Shown here: positions 1-5,780 of the stretch, in pieces | Position numbering within the stretch: position 1 is the first letter of the stretch | Layout of the letters: each line of letters begins with the position of its first letter | Assembly: GCA_046728115.1 (NCBI GenBank) | Contig: JBKPDW010000426.1 | Location: 1-5,780, forward strand | Source of the DNA: CAVSWN01 sp046728115 | Lineage (GTDB): Bacteria; Acidobacteriota; Vicinamibacteria; Vicinamibacterales; CAVVIG01 | Length of the DNA: 5,780 nt | Direction: 5' to 3' | Position numbers and translations under genes: made by a program | Notes under the pieces: model-generated | What the model was told of the DNA's origin: nothing | Database searches by the model: none | What the model saw: the letters and a program-made list of their open reading frames with translations, nothing else

Positions 1-1537
1 GGTCGAGCTCACGCCCGAGCGTGGTGAACTCGCCTTCAGACCTCAGCACGCCGCGGAGCAGCGACGTCAGCCGCATCAAGGTTTCGAGCGCCCGCGGCGG
101 CGCCGTCTGGATCAGGTAACCGATTGTCGTCAGCGCGTTGAAGAGGAAGTGCGGATTGATCTGCGCGCGCAGCGCGCGGAGCTCCGCTTCGCTCGCAAGC
201 TTCCCGATCTCTTGCTCGCGAATTTCACGGGTGTATCGCTCGTTGGTGATTCGAATGGCATCAATGCGACGGGCCACGACCACCGCGATCGCTTCGAGCG
301 TTCCCACGTCGTCCGATAAGAGGCGCCGTCCCGCGCTCAGCTGACCAACTGTGAGCACGAACTGTGGCTGGTCAGCGGTCGGTACGGTGACGCAGGTCGT
401 CACGGGGCCGGGCAGGGCCTCACCAGATGCAGTCGACGCCATCGCGGCGGCATCGGGCCCGCCCACGACGGCGACGCCCAGGCTCCCGCTTGTGCTGCCC
501 GACGTCCATTCGCGCCACTGTACAAATCCGGCGTTGAGCGCTGGCGTCAGCAACTCGCAGACGGACGACAGGAGGTCGCCCACATCGTCGGAGTCCTGCG
601 CAAGGCGGCTGACGGTGCCGCGAAGCGATCGGTAATCCGGCCGATGCAGGACGACGGCATCGACGAACCACGTCACGCCTCGGCGGAGGACCGGGTACAG
701 CAGCGCCGTCGTCACCCACAGCGTGACCAGAACGGTCAGTTGCCGCGGATCGGTTTGCACGAAACGCGCGAACGCCGTGGAGCGAGTGCCAAATGTCGCG
801 ATGACCGCAAAGGCGATCGCGACAAGGGCGACCAGCGACAAGGCCCACTTCAAAAACAAGTCTGCGAGCGCGAACCGATAGTCCTGGTACAGGATCGCAA
901 ACGCCAGTGGCAGCGAGGCGTGGTGACCGACGAGTTCGACGGGCCATGAGGCGTCGCCGCGATGCAACTGGCTGAGATGCAGTGCGGAGACGGCGAACGT
1001 CGCGAGCGCAGCGGCCCACAGGGCGCGGGCCGCGCCAGGGCGACCGCGCGTGACTGCGACGAGGGGAACGACCAGTGCGACGAACGAGTACGTGAGGAGC
1101 CGCATGCCAAACGGCGCGGGAACCGGCAAGTCATTCGCTGCCGCGCGGAGATGCAGGACGGCGGCGATCGCGCTGACCCCATACGCGGCTGCCACGAGAG
1201 TTCTCTTCGCGCCGCCTTGCACCACGTGACGCTCATCCCGCAGGACCGAATGCACGACAACGGCGGGCAAAAAGCCGAGGGCGGCAAACCCGATGGCAGC
1301 CAGGTACGGGAACGGTCCTTCGATCCCCCTCTTCTGGAGCTCATAGGCTGGCAACGCGCACAAATTCCAGGCGAGCCCGAGCACGGACGTGAGCAGGAGC
1401 AGCGGGTCAAAACCGGAGCGAAACCCCGCAGTCCGTCCCGCACGCACGACCATCGCGAGCAGCATCGCGTAGAGCACGACGCCGGTGCTCAGCCCGACGA
1501 GGTTCAGCAAATCGCCGACGTTCAATGTGGTCGACAC
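1..1537 (-). CDS. Membrane sensor histidine kinase, LytS/YehU type (partial, C-terminus off the left edge)
   Basis: Reading the minus strand from GTG at 1537 gives 512 uninterrupted codons to the window edge. The first ~285 residues hold about nine hydrophobic segments (near 11-32, 45-66, 76-99, 112-132, 144-163, 171-190, 199-218, 227-250, 268-285). Residues ~305-432 look like a GAF domain, ending in a typical LLSDDVGTLEAIAVVVARRI helix. A short coiled linker (~433-455) leads to LRAQINPHFLFNAL, the hallmark of the His_kinase family (PF06580), with the phospho-acceptor His at residue 463 (149-151). The ATPase domain, about 100 residues, lies outside the window. Family members autophosphorylate and pass phosphate to a response regulator, often with a LytTR DNA-binding domain; none is visible here. 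The signal is unknown. There is no ATG near the start. GTG 1537 has a weak AGG at 1544-1546, and TTG at 1525 is an alternative. The frame stays open upstream past 1740, so the start is uncertain, but the identification as a kinase is firm. Confidence 0.9.
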   Translation of the reverse strand, partial: MSTTLNVGDLLNLVGLSTGVVLYAMLLAMVVRAGRTAGFRSGFDPLLLLTSVLGLAWNLCALPAYELQKRGIEGPFPYLAAIGFAALGFLPAVVVHSVLRDERHVVQGGAKRTLVAAAYGVSAIAAVLHLRAAANDLPVPAPFGMRLLTYSFVALVVPLVAVTRGRPGAARALWAAALATFAVSALHLSQLHRGDASWPVELVGHHASLPLAFAILYQDYRFALADLFLKWALSLVALVAIAFAVIATFGTRSTAFARFVQTDPRQLTVLVTLWVTTALLYPVLRRGVTWFVDAVVLHRPDYRSLRGTVSRLAQDSDDVGDLLSSVCELLTPALNAGFVQWREWTSGSTSGSLGVAVVGGPDAAAMASTASGEALPGPVTTCVTVPTADQPQFVLTVGQLSAGRRLLSDDVGTLEAIAVVVARRIDAIRITNERYTREIREQEIGKLASEAELRALRAQINPHFLFNALTTIGYLIQTAPPRALETLMRLTSLLRGVLRSEGEFTTLGRELD

Positions 1538-1847
1538 GGTACGCCTGTGCCCGACAACGACTAACCGGAAGGCAACGACTGGTTCATTTGGCCTTACGAA
1601 CGGTTGCGCCAGACCAATGAGCGGCAGCGCGCCCGCGCCGCCTACTGCTTCATTATCAGCTTCATTATCAGTGAATTCCTTCAAAGAGAAAGGGGTTCTC
1701 GGCCGCTCGGCCAGTCCACTCGCATTCCGTTCGTGCCGTGAATGACGACGTCCGCCGGTTCAAACCGACCGTTCATTGGCTTGTGGTGGCCGGTTCGTCG
1801 CGGCTTTGCTAGCGTGCGTCTCGAGGGCTGTCTTCACACGAGGCGCT
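1538..1847. promoter_or_regulatory. Divergent intergenic region between kinase and TonB-dependent receptor
   Basis: This stretch separates two genes transcribed away from each other, so it should contain both promoters. The part from about 1648 to 1692 is clearly more AT-rich than its surroundings and contains a 12-bp tandem repeat (separate entry). GATAAT occurs twice on the minus strand inside that repeat and resembles a sigma-70 -10 element, but I found no -35 element at proper spacing for either copy. A small inverted repeat, CGGTT-CA-AACCG, lies at 1756-1767. Small open frames here lack start signals and resemble nothing I know, so I call no gene. Confidence 0.5.
1647..1671. repeat. Perfect 12-bp tandem repeat, two copies
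   Basis: CTTCATTATCAG occurs at 1648-1659 and again directly after at 1660-1671. A G precedes each copy, so the shared word is 13 bases. On the minus strand it reads as two head-to-tail CTGATAATGAAG units. It lies about 110-135 bp upstream of the kinase start and about 175-200 bp upstream of the receptor start. Two identical sites in phase at about one helical turn would suit a dimeric or cooperative regulator, but a chance duplication by slippage is equally possible. Confidence 0.7.
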
Positions 1848-1850
1848 ATG
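1840..1850 (+). promoter_or_regulatory. Ribosome binding site and start choice for the TonB-dependent receptor
   Basis: GAGG at 1840-1843 lies 4 bases before ATG 1848 and 10 before a second in-frame ATG at 1854. Either ATG begins a normal signal peptide. The open frame reaches back to a TTG at 1776, but that would add 24 residues with no ribosome binding site in front of the signal peptide. I therefore choose 1848, with 1854 as the alternative. Confidence 0.55.
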
Positions 1851-4358
1851 ACAATGTTGAACGCTCGCGGGGCGTTGCGGCTCGCTACCGCAGTGCTGTG
1901 CCTGGGCCTGTTGGCTTCCTCGGCACAATCGCAAGGACTCGGTGGCGCTGGCACGGTTCAAGGCACCGTCAAGGATCCAACCGGTGGAGTGATGCAGGCC
2001 GTCCAGGTCAGGATCAGCAATCCCGTCACCGGATTCTCTCGAACCGTCACGACGGACGCGGCAGGCAAGTACGTGTTCAACAATTTGCCGCCGAACCCCT
2101 ACCACATCACGGTCGAGGCGGAGGGATTTCAGACGCTCGAGCGGGACGTCGACGTGCGGACCGGTGTTCCGATCACGATGGACTTGACGCTCGCCTTGGC
2201 TGGCGCAACGGCTGCCGTGGAGGTTGTCGGTCATGCCGGCGACCTTCTCGAACGCGATCCGACGGCGCACACCGACATCGATCAGACCCTCATCGCAAAG
2301 CTGCCGCTCGAAACGTCCTCGTCCGGATTGAACCAGATCGTCACCATGGCGTCTCCAGGAGTGGTCTCCGATTCGAACGGGTTCTTCCATCCGGTCGGCG
2401 ATCACGCGCAGACGCAATTCTCGATCGACAACCAGCCAATCACCGACCAGCAAAGCCGGCTGTATTCCAATCAGATTTCCCAAGATGCCGTGCAGTCGAT
2501 GGAAGTGATCACTGGTGTGGCGCCGGCGGAATACGGCGACAAGAGCAGCCTCGTCGTGCACATCGTAACGAAATCTGGCCTCGATCAGGCGAAGCCCACC
2601 GGGAGCGCGTCATTCGGGTACGGCTCGTTCAAGAGTCCAACGGGTGATGTCAATCTCGGCGCCGGATCGCACAAGGTCGGAAACTTCCTGTCGTTGTCGG
2701 GACTGCGAACTGATCGCTTCCTCGACCCACCCGAGTTCGAGGCGCTCCACGACACGGGCGATCAAGTCTCCTTCTTCGACCGATTCGATTTCCGGCCTGG
2801 AACAACCGATACGATTCACTTGAACGTCCAGGCAGCGCGATCCGGATTCGACGTCCCCAACACCTACGATCAGATCGCGCAAACGCAACATCAGAACATC
2901 CGAACGTTCAACATCGCGCCCGGCTACTCGCGCGTCATCGGCTCGAACACGCTTTTCACGGCGAATGGTTATGTCCGTCGGGACCATCTCACGTACCTGC
3001 CGAGCGCCACTCCGCTGAACGACACGCCCGCATCGGTGAGCCAGGATCGAATGCTGACGAACATGGGCGTGAAAGCGGACCTCTCGATGACGCTCGGCGC
3101 TCACAACGTCAAGTTCGGCGGCTCGATTGGTGCGACGCGGCTCCACGAGCAGTTCACGTTCGGGATCACCGATCCAACCGACAGCGCCTTTGCGGGGGAG
3201 GAAGGCACCGTCGATCCGGCACTGGCACCGTTTGATTTGACGAATGGCGGATCGCCACTCGCGTACGACCAGTCGTTCACCATCAAGCAGCAAGCGGCGT
3301 ACGTCCAGGACGACATCAAAGCCGGCAACGCGACGCTGAATCTCGGGGTAAGACTCGATCACTATGACGGCTTGACCACGGCGACACTCGTTCAGCCCCG
3401 CGTTGGGGTGTCCTATGCCGTGACGGGAAGCGGAACGGTGCTGCGCGCCTCGTACGGGCGAACCATGGAAACGCCGTACAACGAAAACCTGCTGCTCTCG
3501 GCCGGCAACGGCTTGAACGGGATTTTCGGTGACAGCCAGCCCGTACCGCCAGGTCGTCGGAACCAGGTGGAGCTCGGGATCCAGCAGGGATTCGGCCGAT
3601 GGCTCGTCGCCGATTTCGGGTACTTCAACAAGCGCACAGACAACGGGTACGACTTCGGGGTCTTGTTCAATACGCCGATCGCGTTTCCCGTCGCATGGGA
3701 CCACTCACGCATCGATGGCTTCACCGGTCGCCTGAACCTCGTCGAACACCATGGTCTCAGCGCGTTCGTCGTCATGGCACACACGAACGCCATCTACTCG
3801 CCGCCCGGCGTCGGCGGGATCCTGCTGGAGCAGCCCGAGGGCGACTTCCGGATCGACCACGATCAGAAGTTCAACGCGACGACGAATCTGCAGTACGTAT
3901 TCGAGAAACGGACTGGCGCATGGGCGGCGTTGTCGTGGCGGTACGATTCTGGCCTGGTCGCCGGCGCGGTGGCGAGCCTCGAAGACGCACTCGCGTTAAC
4001 GGGTGATCAGCAGGCCGCGATCGGATTCTTCTGCGGCGATCAGTCCGCGACGCGCGATGTTCCGCTTACGAGCGCCACCTGCACCGCGTCGAACTTCGGT
4101 GCGACGCGGCTGCGGATTCCTGCTGAAGGTACGGCTGACGATGTGGCGAATCCACCACGGGTGGCGCCTCGCCATCTCCTCGATCTGGGAATCGGAGCTG
4201 ACAATCTGCTTCGCACTGACAGAACGAAGCTTCGCGTTCGCTTCAGCGTCATCAATCTGACGAACAAGGACGCGCTCTACAACTTCCTGTCGACCTTCAG
4301 CGGGACTCACTTCGTCACGCCGCGCGCGTACCAGATGCAGGTTGGCGTGACGTTCTGA
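1848..4358 (+). CDS. TonB-dependent outer-membrane receptor with carboxypeptidase-regulatory-like domain (Oar-like)
   Basis: The product is 836 residues. Residues 1-28 form a type I signal peptide: Arg-containing N-region, hydrophobic LATAVLCLGLLA, likely cut after AQS. Residues ~36-125 match a carboxypeptidase-regulatory-like beta-sandwich (PF13620): GTVQGTVKDPTGG, then DAAGKYVFNNLPP. Residues ~135-243 resemble a TonB plug, including FSIDNQPITD and the ITGVAPAEYGDKS segment, ending in VHIVTKSGL. The rest is a barrel of alternating aromatic/polar strands, finishing VGVTF with a terminal Phe, as BAM-assembled barrels do. Such proteins bind a substrate outside and import it using TonB-ExbBD energy. 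The substrate cannot be read from sequence, and I see no clear TonB box. Many Oar-like proteins in Acidobacteriota are around 1000 residues or more, so this is a short one. The mature protein has only two cysteines, 729 and 745, in one apparent loop. It diverges from the kinase upstream. Family assignment is firm; substrate unknown. Confidence 0.92.
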   Translation: MTMLNARGALRLATAVLCLGLLASSAQSQGLGGAGTVQGTVKDPTGGVMQAVQVRISNPVTGFSRTVTTDAAGKYVFNNLPPNPYHITVEAEGFQTLERDVDVRTGVPITMDLTLALAGATAAVEVVGHAGDLLERDPTAHTDIDQTLIAKLPLETSSSGLNQIVTMASPGVVSDSNGFFHPVGDHAQTQFSIDNQPITDQQSRLYSNQISQDAVQSMEVITGVAPAEYGDKSSLVVHIVTKSGLDQAKPTGSASFGYGSFKSPTGDVNLGAGSHKVGNFLSLSGLRTDRFLDPPEFEALHDTGDQVSFFDRFDFRPGTTDTIHLNVQAARSGFDVPNTYDQIAQTQHQNIRTFNIAPGYSRVIGSNTLFTANGYVRRDHLTYLPSATPLNDTPASVSQDRMLTNMGVKADLSMTLGAHNVKFGGSIGATRLHEQFTFGITDPTDSAFAGEEGTVDPALAPFDLTNGGSPLAYDQSFTIKQQAAYVQDDIKAGNATLNLGVRLDHYDGLTTATLVQPRVGVSYAVTGSGTVLRASYGRTMETPYNENLLLSAGNGLNGIFGDSQPVPPGRRNQVELGIQQGFGRWLVADFGYFNKRTDNGYDFGVLFNTPIAFPVAWDHSRIDGFTGRLNLVEHHGLSAFVVMAHTNAIYSPPGVGGILLEQPEGDFRIDHDQKFNATTNLQYVFEKRTGAWAALSWRYDSGLVAGAVASLEDALALTGDQQAAIGFFCGDQSATRDVPLTSATCTASNFGATRLRIPAEGTADDVANPPRVAPRHLLDLGIGADNLLRTDRTKLRVRFSVINLTNKDALYNFLSTFSGTHFVTPRAYQMQVGVTF

Positions 4359-4388
4359 AGCAGCTGGTCGAGGCACGAGTTGACCACG

Positions 4389-4404
4389 GCGCCGCCGCCG
4401 GCGC
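4389..4404 (+). terminator. GC-rich hairpin downstream of the receptor gene (possible weak terminator)
   Basis: GCGCCG (4389-4394), a CCGC loop, then CGGCGC (4399-4404) form a perfect 6-bp stem starting 31 bases after the receptor stop. No T-run follows, so it is not a classical intrinsic terminator. It may slow transcription or protect the 3' end, or may only reflect the local GC repeat. Confidence 0.25.
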
Positions 4405-4468
4405 ACACTCGTCTGGCAGTAGATAAGGCCCACGCTGGCAGGCAATTGCGCCAAGAGGTGCGATTCGC

Positions 4469-4666
4469 CTATCGGGTGGCCAGTGCCACACCTTTCGCGG
4501 CGTTCTCGATGAGCGACGCCACGGCTTGGGGCTGCGACACGTACACGGCGGCTGCCCTTTACCTCGACCACGGTGGAACCCGCACGATTGGACATCGCAC
4601 GCTGAACGTCTGGCGGAATCATCTGTCCTCGGTGGAAACCAGGTACCAGGTGACGAGCGCTTCCTG
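4469..4666 (-). pseudogene. Remnant of alpha/beta hydrolase C-terminus, two frameshifts, catalytic His lost
   Basis: Three minus-strand pieces in successive frames join into the familiar C-terminal end of a small alpha/beta hydrolase (AB hydrolase superfamily, the type ending YLVSTEDR-MIPPD...RAG...VVEVKGSHAV..SQP). Piece 1, about 4666-4622, reads ALVTWYLVSTEDR and then hits TGA. Piece 2, 4622-4551, begins MIPPDVQRAMSNRAG and ends VVEVKGS. Piece 3, 4549-4469, reads AVYVSQPQAVASLIENAAKG and ends ALATR before TAG at 4469-4471. The first junction is explained by losing one base near 4622. The second is explained by losing two bases at 4550, where only a C remains of the expected His codon of the GSHAV motif. 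That His is the catalytic base in the family. The oxyanion region, nucleophile elbow and most of the core (about 180-200 residues) are missing. I infer a decayed gene. Sequencing error is less likely, since it would need two indels and would not supply the missing N-terminal part. Confidence 0.72.
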
Positions 4667-4712
4667 AGGGGTCGACCCAGTTTCTAAGAAATCTCAGCTG
4701 TTGAGTCAGAGC

Positions 4713-4739
4713 TGTCACGATCCGAGGCGTCATCCGGTC
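4713..4739 (+). promoter_or_regulatory. Possible ECF41-type promoter upstream of the sigma factor gene
   Basis: TGTCACG at 4713-4719 is followed after 16 bases by GGTC at 4736-4739. From memory, promoters recognised by ECF41 sigma factors carry a -35 TGTCACA and a -10 CGTC at about this spacing, so each box has one mismatch. A second CGTC at 4728 is too close to serve. The site lies about 170 bp before the sigma factor ATG, which would leave a long leader. A six-base match in a region this size could be chance. Confidence 0.3.
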
Positions 4740-4792
4740 TTTGATTCAAGATCGAAGCGCCGACGCCATCGCACAGGCAACCGGTCGTGTGC

Positions 4793-4912
4793 GTGCGTAC
4801 TACGATCCTCGTGAGGCTGCGCCAGGTGGGCGGCGCAGCCGAAGTCGGCGAGTACTGGGCGGTTCAGCCAGTCGCTCAGGATGTCGCTGAGGTCAATGTG
4901 AGCGCGCGATGA
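4793..4912 (+). CDS. Possible short upstream ORF overlapping the sigma factor start (39 aa)
   Basis: From GTG 4793 this frame runs 39 codons (begins MRTTILVRLRQVGGAAEVGE, ends EVNVSAR) and stops at TGA 4910-4912, overlapping the sigma factor ATG in an ATGA junction. The frame is open back to a TGA at 4742, so it could instead be the tail of a decayed gene. I see no good ribosome binding site before the GTG and recognise no family. An ATGA overlap usually means translational coupling, and the sigma factor has only a weak binding site of its own, so coupling would make sense. The evidence is thin. Confidence 0.2.
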   Translation: MRTTILVRLRQVGGAAEVGEYWAVQPVAQDVAEVNVSAR

Positions 4913-5780
4913 GTACGGAGAACTCTTCGGGAACGCCGGGTGACCGCGGCGACGATTCGACGAGGCTCGCCGCGTTCGAGCAGCATAGAAGTCTGCTGTT
5001 CTCGATTGCGTATCGCATGTTGGGCAGCGTGGCCGACGCAGAAGACACGCTGCAGGACGCGTTCATCCGCTGGCGGCACGCGTCGGACGTCGAGATTCGC
5101 TCGCCCAAGGCGTTTTTGGTCACGATCGTCAGTCGTCTCTGCATCAACCACCTGCAGTCCGCGCGCGTGCAACGCGAGGCGTACGTTGGCGAATGGCTGC
5201 CAGAGCCGCTGGTCACCGATCCGGGCAGCAGCGCGTCGGAAATCCTTCAAGTCGACGAGTCCGTGTCGATAGCGTTGCTGCTGCTGCTGGAACGGTTGAC
5301 GCCGGAAGAGCGTGCCGTCTTTCTCCTGCATGAGGTCTTCGACTACAAGCACGCCGAAATCGCAGCGACACTGCGCCTGACCGAAGCCAACTGTCGGCAG
5401 CTCCTGCGGCGGGCGCAGCAACGCGTTCACCTGGAGCGGCCCCGCTTCAAGCCTCCGAATCGCGAGCACACAGCGCTGCTCGAAGGCTTTTATCAGGCGG
5501 CCAGCACCGGCGATCTGGATCGACTGCTCGCGCTGCTGTCCACGGATGTCGTCATGCACACAGATGGTGGCGGGAAAGCGGCCGCTCTCGTGCTTCCGAT
5601 CCACGGCGCCGACAAAGTCGCCCGTGCCTCCCTGCACGGGCTCAAACGTCTGATGGCGCTCCATGTGTTAATGCGAATCGTCCACATTAACGGCGTTCCC
5701 GGATTCGTCAGCTATCTGGACGGCCGACCACAATCGGTGTTCACCGTCGAGACGGGGAATGGTCGCATCCAGGCGATCTA
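4909..5780 (+). CDS. ECF41-family RNA polymerase sigma factor with C-terminal SnoaL-like domain (SigJ-like; partial at right edge)
   Basis: ATG 4909 opens 290 codons that reach the window edge without a stop. The same frame has TGA at 4888-4890 and no other usable start after it. Residues ~22-86 are sigma region 2 (AYRMLGSVADAEDTLQDAF, then RSPKAFLVTIVSRLCINHL). Residues ~118-172 are region 4 (ERLTPEERAVFLLHEVFDY, then helix-turn-helix HAEIAATLRLTEANCRQLLR). Between them lies WLPEPL (96-101), a linker signature of the ECF41 group. Residues ~185-290 form a SnoaL-like domain with the conserved DGGGK (219-223). ECF41 factors lack a separate membrane anti-sigma factor; the C-terminal extension tunes activity by contacting the core of the same protein. 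The usual NPDKL-like motif near the C-terminus would lie just past the edge, so perhaps 10-40 residues are missing. Known relatives often sit beside carboxymuconolactone-decarboxylase-like or oxidoreductase genes; none is visible here. Only a weak GAG at 4900-4902 serves as ribosome binding site. Confidence 0.93.
   Translation, partial: MSTENSSGTPGDRGDDSTRLAAFEQHRSLLFSIAYRMLGSVADAEDTLQDAFIRWRHASDVEIRSPKAFLVTIVSRLCINHLQSARVQREAYVGEWLPEPLVTDPGSSASEILQVDESVSIALLLLLERLTPEERAVFLLHEVFDYKHAEIAATLRLTEANCRQLLRRAQQRVHLERPRFKPPNREHTALLEGFYQAASTGDLDRLLALLSTDVVMHTDGGGKAAALVLPIHGADKVARASLHGLKRLMALHVLMRIVHINGVPGFVSYLDGRPQSVFTVETGNGRIQAI

Larger units (their letters stand above)
4359..4908. other. Gene-poor region between receptor and sigma factor
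   Basis: About 550 bp with no intact recognisable gene. It contains a small GC hairpin just after the receptor stop, the remnant of an alpha/beta hydrolase on the minus strand (4469 to about 4666), a possible promoter at 4713-4739, and a short plus-strand open frame at 4793-4912 that overlaps the sigma factor start (all entered separately). Between about 4667 and 4712 I recognise nothing. The plus-strand open frame from TTG 4380 to 4667 is antisense to the hydrolase remnant and has no independent support. Confidence 0.7.

Noticed and set aside
420..1443. Minus-strand open frames at 420-1019 and 850-1443
   Set aside because: They lie on the kinase strand but in another frame and have Arg/Cys/Ser-rich composition. 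The true frame carries membrane helices and the INPHFLFN motif.
138..1564. Several plus-strand open frames (138-344, 351-635, 644-949, 962-1564)
   Set aside because: They are antisense to the histidine kinase, are rich in Arg, Gln and Ser in the way GC-rich shadow frames are, and contain no domain I recognise. The opposite strand gives one continuous kinase reading.
1485..1745. 86-residue plus-strand open frame in the divergent promoter region
   Set aside because: It overlaps the kinase start, has low-complexity Ser/Ala composition and no recognisable relatives or ribosome binding site.
1776..1847. Upstream extension of the receptor gene to TTG 1776
   Set aside because: It would put 24 residues ahead of a well-formed signal peptide, starts at a rare codon and lacks a ribosome binding site. 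ATG 1848 has GAGG in front.
1742..2647. 301-residue plus-strand open frame overlapping the receptor, and long minus-strand frames at 1809-2561 and 2610-3704
   Set aside because: All are shadows of the receptor gene, with strongly Arg-biased composition and no domain signature.
4380..4667. 95-residue plus-strand open frame from TTG
   Set aside because: It is antisense to the hydrolase remnant, whose homology explains the base pattern better. It has a rare start and no family match.
3996..4733. 245-residue minus-strand open frame
   Set aside because: Most of it is antisense to the receptor. Only the short stretch 4622-4551 has real homology (the hydrolase remnant), and the frame itself runs out of the homologous reading at both ends.
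5275..5289. TTG plus four CTG repeats as a possible phase-variable microsatellite
   Set aside because: It encodes a Leu run in a helix of sigma region 4 where hydrophobic residues are normal. The unit is a triplet, so slippage would not shift the frame.
4876..5664. 262-residue minus-strand open frame
   Set aside because: It is the antisense shadow of the ECF41 sigma factor, whose plus-strand reading contains all expected sigma and SnoaL-like motifs.
1..5780. tRNA, rRNA, CRISPR array, insertion sequence or prophage genes
   Set aside because: I saw no cloverleaf, no regularly spaced repeats, no transposase or integrase motifs and no terminal inverted repeats.

Overview
The window is GC-rich (I judge a little over 60 %, not computed) and bacterial. 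The best guess at source is a member of the Acidobacteriota, or a similar Gram-negative soil or environmental lineage. The central gene is an Oar-like TonB-dependent receptor with an N-terminal carboxypeptidase-regulatory-like domain, a family strongly expanded in that phylum, and it sits beside a multi-helix LytS-type sensor kinase. This placement is inferred from gene style, not from a marker gene.

Layout: (1) 1-1537, minus strand: a membrane sensor histidine kinase (about nine helices, a GAF-like domain, then the phospho-acceptor region with INPHFLFN). It is cut by the left edge before its ATPase domain. (2) 1538-1847: a divergent intergenic region of about 310 bp. It holds an AT-rich perfect 12-bp tandem repeat and probably the promoters of both flanking genes. 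(3) 1848-4358, plus strand: a complete 836-residue outer-membrane TonB-dependent receptor with signal peptide, carboxypeptidase-regulatory-like domain, plug and barrel. (4) 4359-4908: about 550 bp without an intact gene. It contains the decayed C-terminal end of an alpha/beta hydrolase on the minus strand, broken by two frameshifts, one of which removes the catalytic histidine codon. It also holds a weak ECF41-like promoter match and a short plus-strand open frame that overlaps the next start. (5) 4909 to the right edge, plus strand: an ECF41-family (SigJ-like) sigma factor with a C-terminal SnoaL-like domain, cut just before its end.

How they may work together: the kinase and the receptor are divergent and could share control, and the sigma factor is a second, separate regulator downstream. 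None of these links is demonstrated by the sequence. Most other open frames in the window are antisense or out-of-frame shadows of these three genes. I see no tRNA, rRNA, CRISPR array, insertion sequence or phage gene. The least expected item is the hydrolase fossil at 4469-4666; the rest looks like ordinary chromosomal gene content.
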